The notes under the pieces were generated by a model, which saw nothing but the letters and a program-made list of their open reading frames with translations, did no database searches and had not been told where the DNA came from. Below, piece by piece: positions 5,167 to 5,191 of a stretch of 5,191 nt of DNA. Source of the DNA: Acidilobaceae archaeon (GTDB lineage Archaea; Thermoproteota; Thermoprotei_A; Sulfolobales; Acidilobaceae); the NCBI GenBank assembly GCA_027057815.1, contig JALURD010000093.1:1-5191 (forward strand). The letters run 5' to 3'. The translations under genes were made by a program, and so were the position numbers. How positions within the stretch are numbered: position 1 is the first letter of the stretch; each line of letters starts with the position of its first letter.

Positions 5167-5191
5167 CCACTGGTTTAACTCCCACTATAGT

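Overview
The window looks like chromosomal DNA of a hyperthermophilic archaeon, most likely a crenarchaeote (Thermoproteota; Desulfurococcales-like is a guess). Three signs point this way. The tRNA has the archaeal initiator signature (A1:U72 pair, three G:C pairs at the base of the anticodon stem). Promoters look like TTTAAATA or TATAATAAAT box A elements, and start signals are GGAGGTGA or GGTG type. The large operon encodes a ferredoxin-dependent 2-oxoacid oxidoreductase typical of peptide-fermenting archaea. No insertion sequence, CRISPR array, phage gene or broken gene is visible.

Layout. At 9-85 (minus) lies an intact initiator tRNA-Met with encoded CCA. Upstream of it on the same strand is a pair of small unrecognised genes, 124-450 and 425-643, which overlap by 26 bp and look translationally coupled. 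A gap of about 220 bp without a gene (644-862) follows. A 142-residue predicted winged-helix protein (863-1291, minus) is divergent from the main operon across a 193-bp intergenic region (1292-1484). The operon (plus) is iorA (1485-3404) and iorB (3388-4029), overlapping by 17 bp. A small helical protein gene (3982-4251, minus) converges on iorB and overlaps its 3' end by 48 bp. An AT-rich stretch of about 260 bp holds a promoter, an AT hairpin and a short stem-loop terminator. The last gene (4510-5037, minus) encodes a 175-residue beta-rich protein of unknown function. The right edge (5038-5191) is intergenic and carries a box A, a perfect 7+4+7 inverted repeat and perhaps a divergent promoter for a gene outside the window.

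How the genes work together. IorA and IorB together make indolepyruvate:ferredoxin oxidoreductase. It converts aryl pyruvates from transaminated aromatic amino acids to aryl-acetyl-CoA with reduction of ferredoxin. The winged-helix gene is divergent from this operon and is a candidate local regulator, which is inference from position only. The other small proteins have no recognisable link to it.

Novelty. I see no clear undescribed multi-gene system. The points most worth following are the overlapping small-gene pair beside the initiator tRNA, the winged-helix/iorAB divergent arrangement, the TTGTTAC/GTAACAA operator-like repeat with related half-sites at two other promoters, and the convergent overlap at the end of iorB.
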